Positions 7,949 through 15,534 of a stretch of 34,038 nucleotides of DNA are shown here, piece after piece. Made by a program: the position numbers and the translations under genes. This DNA comes from Actinomycetes bacterium (GTDB lineage: Bacteria > Actinomycetota > Acidimicrobiia > Acidimicrobiales > Acidimicrobiaceae): assembly GCA_021806545.1 (NCBI GenBank), contig JAJZXI010000009.1:1-34038 (forward strand). The letters run 5' to 3'. Within the stretch, counting starts at the first letter, position 1, and each line of letters opens with the position of its first letter. Below the pieces are notes generated by a model, which saw only the letters and a list, made by a program, of their open reading frames with translations, was not told the origin of the DNA and did not search any database.

Positions 7949-10330
7949 CTATCTGGCCGCGGTTGCTTGCTGAATCAATGAATACACCCGCTCTGGCGTA
8001 GCCGGCATCGGACAGTCGGTTACCCCGAGATCCGCAAGTGCATCGACGACTGCGTTGATCACGGCAGGTGCTGAACCAATAGTGCCAGCTTCACCAACAC
8101 CCTTGACTCCAAGGGGGTTGGTCGGGGAGGGCGTCACCGTCGAACCGAGCTCGAAACTCGGGAGCTCCGCAGCCGACGGTACCAGATAGTCCGCCAATGA
8201 CGCATTCAGCAGCTGTCCTGAGGCATCATAGAGCGCCTCCTCATAAAGCGCTTGGGCGACCCCCTGGGTAATGCCTCCGTGGACTTGACCCTCGACAATC
8301 ATCGGATTGATCTGATTCCCACAGTCATCGACCGCGATATAGCGTTCGAGCTGCACCCGACCCGTCTCCTCATCAACTTCGACCACGGCAATGTGTGTAC
8401 CGTTGGGGAAGGTGAAGTTAGGTGGATCCCAGCTGATTGAGGCCTCGAGGTTCGGCTCAACGCCATCTGGAAGATTGTGGGCAGTAAAGGCTTCGAATGC
8501 GATAGCGGCAAGAGGCAACTGTTGATCCGGCGAGCCCTTGACTCGGAATGACGCGCCGACGTACTCAAGATCCTCCTCGGCTACCTCCATCTGATGTGCA
8601 GCGATCTTCAACGCCTTCTCGATAACCCGTTCGGTGGCAAGATAGATCGCCGTACCGCCGACAGAGAGTGAGCGGCTGCCATAAGTGTCCATCCCATGAG
8701 GGGCAATGGCGGTATCAGAGTGCAGCACCTCAACATCATCGGGGGAGATACCCAGCTTATCTGCTACAATCATCGACCAACTCGTCTCGTGGCCTTGGCC
8801 GTGAGGGGCGGTACCGGTCACCACCTGCACCTTCGAGGTGGGAAGAATGCGCACCGTCGCTGCCTCCCAACCACCGGCGCCGTAGTTCAGGCTTGCTAGC
8901 ACCCGCGATGGTGCAAGCCCGCACATCTCGACATAACACGAGACGCCGATACCGAGCCGGCGGGGATCGCCGGCGGCACGGCGCCGCTGTTGCTCAGCGC
9001 GGAGTTCGGCGTAACCGGCGCGATCCAGCGCCTTGGCAAGGTTCTCTTGATACGAACCCGAGTCAAACACCAGTCCCGCAACCGACTCATACGGAAACTT
9101 CTCGGCCGCAATAAAGTTACGCCGACGAATCTCCGCAGGATCCATGGCCAGCTTGCGCGCCAACGTGTCCATCGCCCGTTCGATCGCGTACGTCGCCTCC
9201 GGCCGCCCGGCCCCTCGATAGGCATCGGTCGGCGTCTTATTGGTAAAAAGCCCGGTACAGGTGAAGGAGTAAGCACCTATGTCATAGACCCCGTGGTAGA
9301 GGAAGGCTCCTAGCAACGGGACGCCAGGGGTGACCAGCTGGAGGTAGGCACCCATATCGGCGAGCAACTTCACGCGCACCGCAGTAACCTTGCCATCCGC
9401 ATTGGCCGCTAGCTCCATGTACTGCACCTGACCCCGGCCATGAATCGTCGCCATGGTGCCCTCGCCACGCTCCTCGGTGAACCGGACGGGCTGGCGCAGC
9501 CGGCGGGCCAACACGAGACACAGCAGCTCCTCAGCGTAGACGTCAAGTTTCGATCCAAAACCGCCACCGACTGAGGGCGCCACCACCCGTAGCTTCGTCT
9601 CCGGGATGCCCGTCGTGAGTGCGAGCATCACTCGCAGCACATGTGGAATCTGGGTCGCGGAGTACACGGTATAGTCACCACCCATCGGCGACGGCACCAC
9701 CACCATTGCCCTCGGCTCCATGGCGGCAGGTATGAGCCGTTGCTGTACGTAGCGCTCGCTCACCGTCACAGCCGCCTCGCGGAAGGCCGCCTCGACCGCC
9801 TCCGGGTTTGGGTCGAGGGACCAGACAAAGCTGGCGTTGCTATCGAGCTCCTCATGCGCCAGGGAGGCGTCAGTGACCGCATCCTCGAGATCGAGCACCG
9901 GTGTCAACTCCTCGTACTCGACGATGACCGCACCGGCGGCGTCAACCGCCTCGATCTGTGAACGAGCAACAACAGCGACAACACACTCGCCGGCATAGTG
10001 CACATACTCAGTGGCGAGCGGATAATGAGCAGGGTTCTTCATATCGGGGGTCACCGGCCACGCGCACGGCATCGGGGCTGCCCACTCTGACTGTAGATCT
10101 TGACCGGTCAGAACCGCTACCACGCCTGGCATCGACCTTGCAGCGTTGGCATCTACGTGTAGAATCTTCGCGTGCGCATGCGGTGAGCGAACCAATACCA
10201 AATGGAGGGCCCCGGGAACCACGAGATCGTCGGAGAAACGATTCTCACCCGAAAGCAGTCCGGGATCCTCGCGTCGTAGCCGACGCTCTCCGATAATTCG
10301 CTCCTGCTGTGGTGAATCGGTCATGGTCAT
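7949..10330 (-). CDS. coxL: form II molybdenum hydroxylase large subunit (CoxL-like)
   Basis: The 793-residue catalytic subunit that carries the molybdenum cytosine dinucleotide cofactor. Cofactor and active-site landmarks are SVGGGFGSK (253-261), [12 protein letters not shown] (368-379), HGQGHE (510-515) and the catalytic glutamate loop GVGEAGT (744-750, E747). Authenticated CO dehydrogenases (form I) have AYxCSFR, whose Cys binds copper. Here the loop is AYRGAGR with no Cys, the form II signature. The gene follows coxS in ATGA overlap. It is surely a xanthine oxidase-family hydroxylase. Whether it oxidises CO, an aldehyde, a heterocycle or a CoA thioester cannot be told. Confidence 0.93.
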   Translation of the reverse strand: MTMTDSPQQERIIGERRLRREDPGLLSGENRFSDDLVVPGALHLVLVRSPHAHAKILHVDANAARSMPGVVAVLTGQDLQSEWAAPMPCAWPVTPDMKNPAHYPLATEYVHYAGECVVAVVARSQIEAVDAAGAVIVEYEELTPVLDLEDAVTDASLAHEELDSNASFVWSLDPNPEAVEAAFREAAVTVSERYVQQRLIPAAMEPRAMVVVPSPMGGDYTVYSATQIPHVLRVMLALTTGIPETKLRVVAPSVGGGFGSKLDVYAEELLCLVLARRLRQPVRFTEERGEGTMATIHGRGQVQYMELAANADGKVTAVRVKLLADMGAYLQLVTPGVPLLGAFLYHGVYDIGAYSFTCTGLFTNKTPTDAYRGAGRPEATYAIERAMDTLARKLAMDPAEIRRRNFIAAEKFPYESVAGLVFDSGSYQENLAKALDRAGYAELRAEQQRRRAAGDPRRLGIGVSCYVEMCGLAPSRVLASLNYGAGGWEAATVRILPTSKVQVVTGTAPHGQGHETSWSMIVADKLGISPDDVEVLHSDTAIAPHGMDTYGSRSLSVGGTAIYLATERVIEKALKIAAHQMEVAEEDLEYVGASFRVKGSPDQQLPLAAIAFEAFTAHNLPDGVEPNLEASISWDPPNFTFPNGTHIAVVEVDEETGRVQLERYIAVDDCGNQINPMIVEGQVHGGITQGVAQALYEEALYDASGQLLNASLADYLVPSAAELPSFELGSTVTPSPTNPLGVKGVGEAGTIGSAPAVINAVVDALADLGVTDCPMPATPERVYSLIQQATAAR

Positions 10331-10800
10331 CGACTTGCCCCCATCGCTTCCTTAGCTGCCAACACCGCCTTGACTATGTTGTGGTATCCCGTGCATCGAC
10401 AGAGGTTGCCCTCAAGGCCCTCCCGAACCGTCGCTTCGTCAAGGGTGTCGTGCTCTGCCAGAATCGACATCGAGACCATGACCATACCGGGAGTGCAGTA
10501 CCCGCATTGAAGCGCATGATTCTCTTGGAAAGCTCGCTGGAGTGGATGTAGCGTACCATCAAGGTCAGCGAGTCCCTCGATGGTGGTCACTGCTCTTCCG
10601 TCAGCCTGGGCAGCTAAAACCGTACAGGACTTAACCGACTCACCATCAAGAAGAACCGTGCATGCACCACACGACGAGGTATCACAGCCAACGTTGGTGC
10701 CGGTCAATGCAAAATGCTCCCGCAGGAGATGGACAAGCAGCGTCCTTGGCTCGACGTCCGCTACCCTCTCCTGTCCGTTCACCGTAACTTCTACGCGCAC
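10327..10800 (-). CDS. coxS: molybdenum hydroxylase [2Fe-2S] subunit (CoxS-like)
   Basis: The small electron-transfer subunit, 157 residues from GTG 10800. It holds two [2Fe-2S] clusters. The plant-type ferredoxin cluster uses C39, C44, C47 and C59 ([12 protein letters not shown] and SCTV), and the C-terminal helical cluster uses C99, C102, C134 and C136 (QCGYCTPG and NLCRCTGY). The open frame can be extended to 10857, but GTG 10800 is preferred. A near-perfect AAAGGAGG lies four bases ahead and homologues begin at VxVxVNG. It is the first gene of the operon, giving the order S-L-M that is typical of form II clusters, whereas form I clusters run M-S-L. Confidence 0.92.
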   Translation of the reverse strand: MRVEVTVNGQERVADVEPRTLLVHLLREHFALTGTNVGCDTSSCGACTVLLDGESVKSCTVLAAQADGRAVTTIEGLADLDGTLHPLQRAFQENHALQCGYCTPGMVMVSMSILAEHDTLDEATVREGLEGNLCRCTGYHNIVKAVLAAKEAMGASR

Positions 10801-10804
10801 TCGT

Positions 10805-10812
10805 CCTCCTTT
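10805..10812 (-). promoter_or_regulatory. ribosome binding site of coxS
   Basis: The minus-strand sequence AAAGGAGG ends four bases before GTG 10800 and decides that start over the upstream in-frame ATG at 10857. It is the strongest ribosome binding site of the cox operon, as expected for its first gene. The later genes mostly rely on overlap. Confidence 0.7.
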
Positions 10813-10875
10813 TGTCGGGATCGTACTCGTGGCCGAAGAGGAGCTACGCACCCCCATCGCAATGGCTCACGTACC

Positions 10876-10893
10876 CGAAACTAGCACGAAACT
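10876..10893. repeat. tandem 7-base direct repeat upstream of the cox operon
   Basis: CGAAACT occurs at 10876-10882 and again at 10887-10893. The start-to-start distance is 11 bases, one helical turn, about 75-95 bases ahead of the coxS start. Same-face direct repeats in a promoter region are a common form of activator site. A binding role is inference only. Confidence 0.35.
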
Positions 10894-10906
10894 GGTGCCT
10901 GTGGGG

Positions 10907-10918
10907 TTCGCATGCGAA
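10907..10918. promoter_or_regulatory. 12-base perfect palindrome upstream of the cox operon
   Basis: TTCGCATGCGAA reads the same on both strands and lies about 107 bases upstream of coxS, just beyond the direct repeat. It has the size of a dimeric regulator half-site pair and could be an operator for the molybdenum hydroxylase operon. No regulator gene is adjacent to support this. Confidence 0.4.
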
Positions 10919-11221
10919 AAAGACTCCTTGAGGTTGCCGGGATCGCCGGTATCGCGCGAGCCAACGGGCACCTGCGCGCCGGCTCCAACCCTAACGGCCT
11001 GCTCCGACCCGTCACCGCATCGTAACGACGCACGCTGGCGCCAACAGCACACCAAGGTCCATAGTCTGGGCCCTTGCAGCACTCGGTCTTGATCTCGGCA
11101 GAGCCCTACTCCTGCTCATAGCCACAAGCCTCAATCGACGAACAGACTCCACTCCCCCACGACGACGGCGACCATCATGAGAATTGCCTCCGCTCAGACA
11201 CCGAACATTGGAATCTCAATG
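10919..11221. other. intergenic region between divergent cox and nfeD/slipin operons
   Basis: No convincing gene is present. A 71-codon minus-strand frame (10867-11082) has no ribosome binding site and no recognisable domain. The stretch presumably holds the cox promoter on the minus strand, but I cannot identify good -35/-10 hexamers for it. Confidence 0.4.
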
Positions 11222-11230
11222 TGGTACAAT
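11222..11230 (+). promoter_or_regulatory. extended -10 promoter element for nfeD-slipin
   Basis: TGGTACAAT combines a TG at the extended -10 position with the hexamer TACAAT, predicting transcription from about 11237 and a short leader to ATG 11255. There is no clear -35 hexamer, which is usual for extended -10 promoters. Confidence 0.45.
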
Positions 11231-11254
11231 CAGTAGGAGAGATATCGGGGTTTC

Positions 11255-11740
11255 ATGGTACTGACCGTTGTCGTCGTCCTAGTCGTTGTGGGCCTGCTCA
11301 TCGGGGTAGGTATCCATGTGGGTCCGCACGGATCGATCGTCACCGCATCGGTTGGCATGTTGGCGGGTATCGTCTTGACGTTGCTGATCAGCCATTCGCA
11401 CTCCTCCTTAACCGCCCTCCTATGGACGCTCGTCGTGGTGCTATTTATCGCGGCGATCACCGTGCTGCTGGCGGGTATTCGAGGATTGCGGAGTACGCAG
11501 TACCACTCCAAGGAGTCAGTCCCGGGTCTTACCAAGCTTCTCGATTCGGCCGGAGTCGCTACTTCCCGTCTCGACCCTATTGGAACGGTGCAGATTGCAG
11601 GTAAAGGCTGGTCAGCACTCAACGATGCCGACGAGCCTATCGAGGTTGGCACCACGGTCTTTGTAACGAGAATTGAAGGCCTCAAACTCCACGTCATCCC
11701 AGAAGCCCCTGAGGGGAACAATCGAAAGGAAACGCCATGA
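11255..11740 (+). CDS. NfeD-like membrane protein
   Basis: A 161-residue short NfeD family protein. Residues 1-74 form three hydrophobic helices (about 2-20, 27-46 and 52-74). Residues 89-150 form the small OB-like domain with GVATSRLDPIGTVQIAGKGW (95-114) and a closing V-x-x-I-E-G-L-K-L-x-V strand (137-147), the NfeD C-terminal signature. NfeD proteins pair with slipins or flotillins in membrane microdomains. Here the stop overlaps the slipin start by four bases (ATGA), so the pair is coupled. No protease domain is fused, so this is the short NfeD1b type. A GGGG stretch four bases before the ATG is the best binding site. Confidence 0.85.
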   Translation: MVLTVVVVLVVVGLLIGVGIHVGPHGSIVTASVGMLAGIVLTLLISHSHSSLTALLWTLVVVLFIAAITVLLAGIRGLRSTQYHSKESVPGLTKLLDSAGVATSRLDPIGTVQIAGKGWSALNDADEPIEVGTTVFVTRIEGLKLHVIPEAPEGNNRKETP

Positions 11741-12690
11741 TAGCGGCGGGAATCATCGCTTTAATTATTCTGATCATCGTCTTGCTCGTGTTGACACGCA
11801 CGATAAAGATCCTCAAGGAGTACCAACGAGTCGTGGTGTTCCGGCTCGGCCGCTCCATTGGCTCAAAGGGACCCGGGCTTTTGCTCATCAACCCAGTGAT
11901 CGACCGTTTGAATCTGGTCGATCTGCGGGAGCAGTACTTTGAGATCCCTCATCAGACCGCGATCACGAAGGACAATGCTCCGATATCCATTGACTTCATC
12001 ATGTTCTACCAGGTGATCGACCCGGTCCAATCGGTGGTTGCAGTTCAGAACTTCTCCGGCGCTGCGCTGAATGTCGCCGCGACGACCTTGCGCAGCGTCG
12101 TCGGGGACATGTCGCTCGACGACGTTCTCTCGCGACGCGAAGACATGAACTCGCTGCTGCGGCTAAGGCTCGACGAGGTGACTGAACGATGGGGAGTCAA
12201 GGTCTCAAACGTCGAGGTTCGTGAGATCAACCCGCCGCCGGCCGTTCAGGATGCAATGACCCGCCAAATGTCGGCAGAACGCACACGCCGGGCGGTTGTT
12301 ACCGAATCTGAGGGGCAAAAGCAGGCGGCAGTCACCGTGGCCGAGGGGCAAAAGCAGGCGGCAGTCCTAGCGGCTGAAGGGCAGAAGCAGGCCACTATTC
12401 TCGCTGCGGAGGCCGAACGCGAATCGGCAAAGCTCAGAGCACAGGGCCTTTCAGACGCACTCGAAGCCGTGAACACGAACGCTGCGCGCTCCGATGCCAA
12501 CGTACTAACGCTCCAATACCTCGAGACGCTGCGACAACTCGCCCAATCTCCGTCCACAAAGTTCGTCATCCCTGCCGAACTCACGGGGTTGGTAGCCACC
12601 ATGGGACAGGCGACTCGCGCCGCGATGGAGGTCGTTCAGCCGTCGACCAACGGTAAGTCAAATCTGGACAAGACGCCGAGCATTAACTGA
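11737..12690 (+). CDS. slipin (stomatin/prohibitin SPFH family protein)
   Basis: A 317-residue SPFH/band 7 protein likely to oligomerise at the inner face of the membrane with the NfeD protein encoded just before it. Residues 3-20 form the N-terminal hydrophobic segment. The SPFH domain follows, with EYQRVVVFRLGR (28-39), GPGLLLINPVIDR (45-57) and ITKDNAPISIDF (76-87). A long Ala/Gln/Glu-rich coiled-coil stretch (175-235) contains three consecutive 11-residue repeats starting at E192, E203 and E214. The tail 265-317 contains FVIPAEL, common in slipins. The ATG overlaps the nfeD stop. Confidence 0.92.
   Translation: MIAAGIIALIILIIVLLVLTRTIKILKEYQRVVVFRLGRSIGSKGPGLLLINPVIDRLNLVDLREQYFEIPHQTAITKDNAPISIDFIMFYQVIDPVQSVVAVQNFSGAALNVAATTLRSVVGDMSLDDVLSRREDMNSLLRLRLDEVTERWGVKVSNVEVREINPPPAVQDAMTRQMSAERTRRAVVTESEGQKQAAVTVAEGQKQAAVLAAEGQKQATILAAEAERESAKLRAQGLSDALEAVNTNAARSDANVLTLQYLETLRQLAQSPSTKFVIPAELTGLVATMGQATRAAMEVVQPSTNGKSNLDKTPSIN
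12310..12408 (+). repeat. three 33-base in-frame repeats in the slipin gene
   Basis: Three consecutive 33-base units encode EGQKQAA(V/T)xxA (units at 12310, 12343 and 12376). The first two share their opening 24 bases exactly, and the third has diverged at synonymous and non-synonymous sites. The 11-residue period fits a hendecad coiled coil. A recent duplication of one unit is the simplest origin. Confidence 0.75.
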
Positions 12691-12895
12691 TAGGCGCTGT
12701 CGATCCTCCTGCGTTGACTTCTAAACGATGTATCGCTGGCGGGATCGCGGCTCCCGACATGCGATGCCCACCTCACTGGCGCGGTCCATCTCTTGGCGGG
12801 TGCTGTCGCGATGTGAGCAAGGCTGCTGCCAGCGATAGCCCGCTGCGCTCCGCCCCCTTTGGGAGTTCGACACCTCCGCGCTCGGCCAACCTGAG

Positions 12896-13066
12896 CTAGC
12901 TCGCCTGAATCTCTCCACAGATCCCGTGGTCAATCTGGCTGTCTAGCAGCGTGAACGCTACCACGCTCCTCCTCATCACCACCACGCAAGGCTGACAGGC
13001 GACCGCAGGGGCAGCGTCCATCACCACCTTCGCCGTAGTACCCGGTACAAGTTCGGGGGCCCGCAT
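12896..13066 (-). CDS. possible small protein, unknown (56 residues)
   Basis: This minus-strand frame starts at ATG 13066 behind AGGTGG with an eight-base spacer. It would encode a 56-residue protein with a Cys pair (ACQPC) in a hydrophobic middle and ending in ICGEIQAS. I recognise no family. It is divergent from the helicase-nuclease operon with about 26 bases between starts. The amino-acid make-up is not obviously a shadow of any gene, since nothing else is coded here, but short open frames arise easily in high-GC DNA. It may not be real. Confidence 0.25.
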   Translation of the reverse strand: MRAPELVPGTTAKVVMDAAPAVACQPCVVVMRRSVVAFTLLDSQIDHGICGEIQAS

Positions 13067-13079
13067 GCCGTTCACCACC

Positions 13080-13085
13080 TACACT
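13080..13085 (+). promoter_or_regulatory. possible -10 element giving a leaderless mRNA
   Basis: TACACT ends seven bases before GTG 13093, and no ribosome binding site precedes that GTG. This spacing puts the transcription start at or next to the first base of the start codon. Leaderless mRNAs are frequent in actinobacteria. No -35 hexamer is apparent. Confidence 0.35.
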
Positions 13086-13092
13086 AGGCAAC

Positions 13093-15456
13093 GTGAGCGG
13101 CGCGACGGTAGAGGCGAGGCGAGGTCCGACCATTAGCATCGTCGATCAAGATGACCGAGGCGGCGTCAGCACCTCGACGCTCGTCGAGCGGGCAATGCTA
13201 ACTGACCAGCCACAGCCTGTATCTGCACTGATCGACGACTGGCTGATCTCGTCAGGCACCATTGGCATGCCCAATCACGCCCGGATCTCGGAGGCAATAG
13301 TCGAGCTCGACCGTTTCGAAGTCAACCCGCGCACCCTGACCACCGTCGGTTACCACGGGAATCGCCTCGGGTGCTTGCTCGAAAGCTTCCAGAAGTGGTA
13401 CCGCGAACACTCGGACAGACTATCCGATACAGCACCCCTACCCCTGGAACCCTGGTCGCTCGCCAGCGCCGATATCAGCATCAGTGCTCCCGCGGAGCTC
13501 GCTCGCCTTGCCGGTTTCGCATCCGACAACGCAAAGCTCACCATTTCCCGATGGCGGTCACCCGAGTTCGACCCATCGGTCAGGAGGATCATCGAGCAAC
13601 TCACCACGGAGGGCTTCACCCTGTCCGGCCAGTTCCAATGGGCACCTCGACCAACGGTCGACGCCAACGTCCATCAATTCGCGGATCCCGACGAAGAGGT
13701 CGCCTGGGTGCTGGCCGAGCTTTCCAACCTTGTGCACCACGGCGACTTCGCAACGGACGAGATCGTCATCTACGCGCCATCGGAGCCCAGTTACCAGCGA
13801 GCCCTGCGACATTACAGCACCTCATTCGGCCTGCCCATCTACCGGCACGACAAGCGCCGGGCTGACGTAACCAACTTGGGCCGCCACCTGATGGAGCTCG
13901 TTGAATTTCTCGAGTTCGGTCGTGTGCTTGGTTCTGCTCACCGTAGTCGTGCACTCGCCAACCTGGTAGCACAAACAGGTGTCCCATCACACGACGTTGG
14001 GCGCGGGGAACTCACCTCGTGGTTCACGCGAACGATGGATCATCTCGTCAAACGCCCCGGCCTCAGCTCACAGGTCACACCACTCGACTTACGGCTGGTG
14101 GCCGATCTGACGCTTGAGCTGGAGCGTTCGCCGACTGCCGGGAGGGAAAACACGACCGTCACGGAGTTTCTCGGCGTCGTCCTTCAACTCCTCCACCTCA
14201 TCGATCTCGACACAGCCTCCAACACCAACGGCATCCGAGTCGCTGATCTCGGGAGTCAGATCCATAGCTATGCACTGGTCGCCGTGCTCGGCGCCGTCGA
14301 TGGTCACTTCCCGTCCGTCTTAGCGGAGAACCCCGTTTTGCCGCTCGCAGTGCGCGACCGTATCGAGGGTTTGCCGACGACCGCTGAGCTCGTCCAGATG
14401 CGACGCATCGGTGCCATCGGAGCCCTACAGGCGGCACGTCGCCACCTCATCGTCACAACCGCAAAGCGGATTGGTTCCGAGAGAACACTCCCGAGTCTGC
14501 TTCTCGAGGAGCTTGGCCTGCTCGCGACGAGTGCGCCGCCACGTTTTGCCGTTCTCCCCATGGAGCGCCAGCCCCTGGTGCCCGCTGCCACACCTCTAGG
14601 CGAACGCCTCGACCAGGCCGTGACTATCGAACGAAGTCGCATTCACGAGAGCGAACCCGGCGAATACACCGGCCAGGTCGGCCCACTCTCAGCCCGCAGC
14701 CTTTCACCGACTCAGCTCGAGGACCTTGGTCAATGCCCGTTCCGATGGTTCCTCAAGCATCACCTTCGCGTCCACGCTCCGGATGAGGCAACCAACGAAC
14801 CCGACCCGCGCCTTTTGGGTCAATTGGTACATGCAGTGCTTGAACGACTAACCGAGCAGGAGCGCTCCGAACTAGATGTCTTGGCGATCGAGTCGATGCT
14901 GCAGGCTCATGCCTCTCCCTCGCTGCAAGAGCAAACCCCAAACTGGCGACCCATTCGTGCCGAAATCGCAAAGCAGCTGTGGGCTGTCATCAATCACCCC
15001 GAGTTTGCCCCTCCTGGTTACTTCCCGCGTGTGGAGCTCGAACTTCGGGGCGACTGGTACGGAATACCGGTCGTTGGCCGAATCGATCGACTTGACGAGA
15101 CCGGACCCGAAGGCCATCGGATTATCGACTACAAGTACTCGAAGTCCGCACCAGTCGGAATCCAAAACGCCGAGCGCCGTCTCGTGGTCGATGTACAACT
15201 ATCCGTCTATACCCAGCTGGTCGAACAATGCGTAGGACACGTGGTGAGCGCCAAGTATTGCCTCGTCAAAAAGGCGGAGTTCATCAAACCACCTGGCTCC
15301 TCGAAAGGTGATACCCCGGCGATCGAGGCCTCCGCCCTCATAGCGGAGCGCCTTCGCACCGGCTGCCTTCCTGTGGCACCCGACGGTGATCGGCTCGCCT
15401 GCAAGTATTGCGATCATGCCCAGGCCTGTCGGATTGCGAGCGCCAATGCCGGTTAG
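13093..15456 (+). CDS. AddB-like PD-(D/E)XK nuclease with Fe-S motif
   Basis: This 787-residue protein resembles AddB of recombination helicase-nucleases. Its N-terminal 500 residues keep helicase-like segments, such as FADPDEEVAWVLAEL (196-210) and LVAVLGAVDGHFPSVL (395-410), but show no Walker A, so no motor activity is expected. The C-terminal nuclease looks complete: GQLVH (576-580), ELRGDWYG and GRID with D665, IIDYK with D679 and K681, then VQLSVY with Q702. C548 plus C770-x2-C773-x5-C779 match the iron-staple arrangement. It would degrade or trim DNA ends with the following helicase. Known AddB proteins are usually over 1000 residues. GTG 13093 is the longest start. Confidence 0.82.
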   Translation: MSGATVEARRGPTISIVDQDDRGGVSTSTLVERAMLTDQPQPVSALIDDWLISSGTIGMPNHARISEAIVELDRFEVNPRTLTTVGYHGNRLGCLLESFQKWYREHSDRLSDTAPLPLEPWSLASADISISAPAELARLAGFASDNAKLTISRWRSPEFDPSVRRIIEQLTTEGFTLSGQFQWAPRPTVDANVHQFADPDEEVAWVLAELSNLVHHGDFATDEIVIYAPSEPSYQRALRHYSTSFGLPIYRHDKRRADVTNLGRHLMELVEFLEFGRVLGSAHRSRALANLVAQTGVPSHDVGRGELTSWFTRTMDHLVKRPGLSSQVTPLDLRLVADLTLELERSPTAGRENTTVTEFLGVVLQLLHLIDLDTASNTNGIRVADLGSQIHSYALVAVLGAVDGHFPSVLAENPVLPLAVRDRIEGLPTTAELVQMRRIGAIGALQAARRHLIVTTAKRIGSERTLPSLLLEELGLLATSAPPRFAVLPMERQPLVPAATPLGERLDQAVTIERSRIHESEPGEYTGQVGPLSARSLSPTQLEDLGQCPFRWFLKHHLRVHAPDEATNEPDPRLLGQLVHAVLERLTEQERSELDVLAIESMLQAHASPSLQEQTPNWRPIRAEIAKQLWAVINHPEFAPPGYFPRVELELRGDWYGIPVVGRIDRLDETGPEGHRIIDYKYSKSAPVGIQNAERRLVVDVQLSVYTQLVEQCVGHVVSAKYCLVKKAEFIKPPGSSKGDTPAIEASALIAERLRTGCLPVAPDGDRLACKYCDHAQACRIASANAG

Positions 15457-15534
15457 CCGGTCGAGGCGCATGCGAACCGACACCGGTATGTGCCGACACG
15501 ATTCTGCTCCGGTTCTCGATCGGAGTCATCGATA

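Larger units (their letters stand above)
12691..13092. other. intergenic region between slipin and helicase-nuclease operons
   Basis: About 400 bases without a secure gene. A 10-base inverted repeat, TATCGCTGGC at 12731-12740 and its complement at 12828-12837, is separated by 87 bases. It is probably too far apart for a terminator and no T-run follows. A possible small minus-strand gene occupies 12896-13066, and a possible -10 hexamer lies at 13080-13085. Confidence 0.4.

Noticed and set aside
7949-10800. Naming the enzyme aerobic CO dehydrogenase
   Set aside because: The copper-binding Cys of form I enzymes is absent from the active-site loop.
10867-11082. 71-codon minus-strand frame upstream of coxS
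   Set aside because: No start signal, no domain, and it covers the probable regulatory sites.
12731-12837. 10-base inverted repeat as slipin terminator
   Set aside because: The arms are 87 bases apart and there is no T-run. Chance is a fair explanation.
13093-15456. CRISPR Cas4-like exonuclease
   Set aside because: The Cys pattern and nuclease motifs are shared with Cas4, but the size, helicase-like N-terminus and helicase partner point to AddB. No CRISPR repeats or cas genes are in the window.
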